Source of the DNA: Bifidobacterium sp. ESL0745
GTDB lineage: Bacteria > Actinomycetota > Actinomycetes > Actinomycetales > Bifidobacteriaceae
Assembly (NCBI RefSeq): GCF_029433335.1
Contig: NZ_JAQTHX010000001.1
Span: 1,612,001 to 1,676,000, forward strand
DNA length: 64,000 nucleotides
Reading direction: 5' to 3'
Shown here: positions 63,310 to 64,000 of the stretch, piece by piece
Layout: every line of letters begins with the position of its first letter
How positions within the stretch are numbered: the stretch's first letter is position 1
The notes under the pieces: model-generated
The model's database searches: none
Told to the model about the DNA's origin: nothing
What the model saw: only the letters and a program-made list of their open reading frames with translations
Position numbers and translations under genes: made by a program

Positions 63310-64000
63310 GCAAGAACACCGATTCGAAAGACGAAGCCATGAACAACGATCCAGACAATATGGATGACAACGCGACGGACACTTCGGCAGATGCCTCGGC
63401 GGTCCAGTATGACGTGGTCTTTGACGATGACGAGAACGCCCTCGATCTTGGCGCCTTGGCAACTGCTGGTCAGATCGACGATGCCGTAAGCAATGATGAC
63501 ACCGATGATGCCGATAGCGACGGCAACGGCGGCGACAACAATGCCGGCAACGAAGACAAATCCGAAAATCCTGCCGAAACGAAAAAAGAACGCAATACAA
63601 AAAAATCGAATTCGGCAGCCAGCAAGGCAAGCGGAAACAAGACCGATCATACGGCCAAGCGGACTTCGTCAGCAAAAAAGAGCAACACTTCCGAAGCCGA
63701 ACCCAAAGAGCCAAACAGCGAAGACACATCAGAGGCTGACAAGGAAACCGACGGCGACAAGGCGACCCCGGACAACGTAGCGACCTCGAACGCGCAACAC
63801 GTCAACGAAACGATCGGGCTTGCCGCGCCGGAAGAGGACGAACTGATCGCCCACGAGGCGAAATCGGCTGCCGTCGAGCCAGCCACCGCGGTTTCAACGC
63901 GCCTCGACAAAGAAACCATCACTGAAGCCGACATCCTGCTCAAGCCAAACCCAACCTTTGCGCTCGACCACGTCACCTTGACCAACCGCAAAACGGGACG
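63306..64000 (+). CDS. ABC transporter ATPase with long acidic N-terminal extension (partial)
   Basis: The gene starts with ATG at 63306, overlapping the permease stop (ATGA), and is open to the window end (231 codons). The first about 215 residues are an unusually long hydrophilic extension, Asp/Asn/Glu/Lys/Ser-rich (MSKNTDSKDEAMNNDPDNMD, KKERNTKKSNSAASKASG), with no fold signal. Only at the very end does an ABC domain begin (PTFALDHVTLTNRKTGR), where the A-loop strand is expected. Walker A and later motifs lie beyond the window, so ATPase identity rests on this start and on the FtsX-like neighbour. Confidence 0.65.
   Translation, partial: MSKNTDSKDEAMNNDPDNMDDNATDTSADASAVQYDVVFDDDENALDLGALATAGQIDDAVSNDDTDDADSDGNGGDNNAGNEDKSENPAETKKERNTKKSNSAASKASGNKTDHTAKRTSSAKKSNTSEAEPKEPNSEDTSEADKETDGDKATPDNVATSNAQHVNETIGLAAPEEDELIAHEAKSAAVEPATAVSTRLDKETITEADILLKPNPTFALDHVTLTNRKTG

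Overview
The window reads as a moderately high-GC actinobacterial chromosome, most likely a Bifidobacterium or close relative. This rests on a topA/tmk/holB neighbourhood, an rpsF-ssb-rpsR-rplI operon, several BspA/internalin-like leucine-rich surface proteins with sortase-type tails, mevalonate-pathway isoprenoid enzymes, a C69 dipeptidase and fructose-6-phosphate-directed sugar entry. The genus is an inference; there is no rRNA here.

Layout. Positions 1-3530 are the right end of an integrated element: three small element genes on the minus strand, a palindromic operator, a tyrosine integrase, and a 48-bp tRNA-Lys(CTT) 3' half at 3482-3529 that marks the junction. At 3.7-9.7 kb two large LRR surface proteins sit tail to head with a decayed surface-protein tail between them. 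A GPH-type sugar symporter and a pyruvate oxidase follow. From 21.2 kb down to 13.9 kb lies a leftward, self-contained phosphotransferase cluster: PRD regulator, EIIA-like protein, EIIA, EIIB, EIIC, an allulose-6-phosphate 3-epimerase, HPr and Enzyme I, closed by a strong terminator. It would import and phosphorylate a sugar such as D-allulose and deliver fructose 6-phosphate. Next come a DHA2-type MFS exporter, an SDR dehydrogenase, the ribosomal protein/SSB operon, a lipoprotein, prs, ribokinase, a YwiC-like membrane protein, a 3-methyladenine glycosylase, a phosphomevalonate kinase fused to type 2 IPP isomerase, a MIF-like tautomerase, formate-THF ligase, dipeptidase PepD, a PEBP protein, holB, tmk, a two-gene DUF4160 cassette and topA. 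From 49 kb come a third LRR surface protein, a MATE exporter, a hipBA toxin-antitoxin pair, a MarR regulator with an MFS exporter, a PfpI-type protein, a large polytopic membrane protein, and an FtsX-like permease followed by its ABC ATPase, cut by the window end.

The most unusual signal is in the spacers. Three of them (32.9, 41.7 and 56.8 kb) carry an element of three CTTGGCGCGCCAAG palindromes phased at 62 bp. Most units also have a second, sequence-variable dyad centred exactly 31 bp from each palindrome, so each unit is one long imperfect hairpin with arms that differ but still pair. Two more spacers (29.5 and 55.9 kb) have the same ~61-bp alternating-dyad design with unrelated sequences. 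Others hold six exact 23-bp units (39.6 kb), a 30-bp minisatellite (55.8 kb) and a 10-bp array (19.1 kb). All lie between genes transcribed in the same direction. Decayed genes (surface-protein tail, zinc-ribbon protein, RhuM-like protein) are scattered among them.
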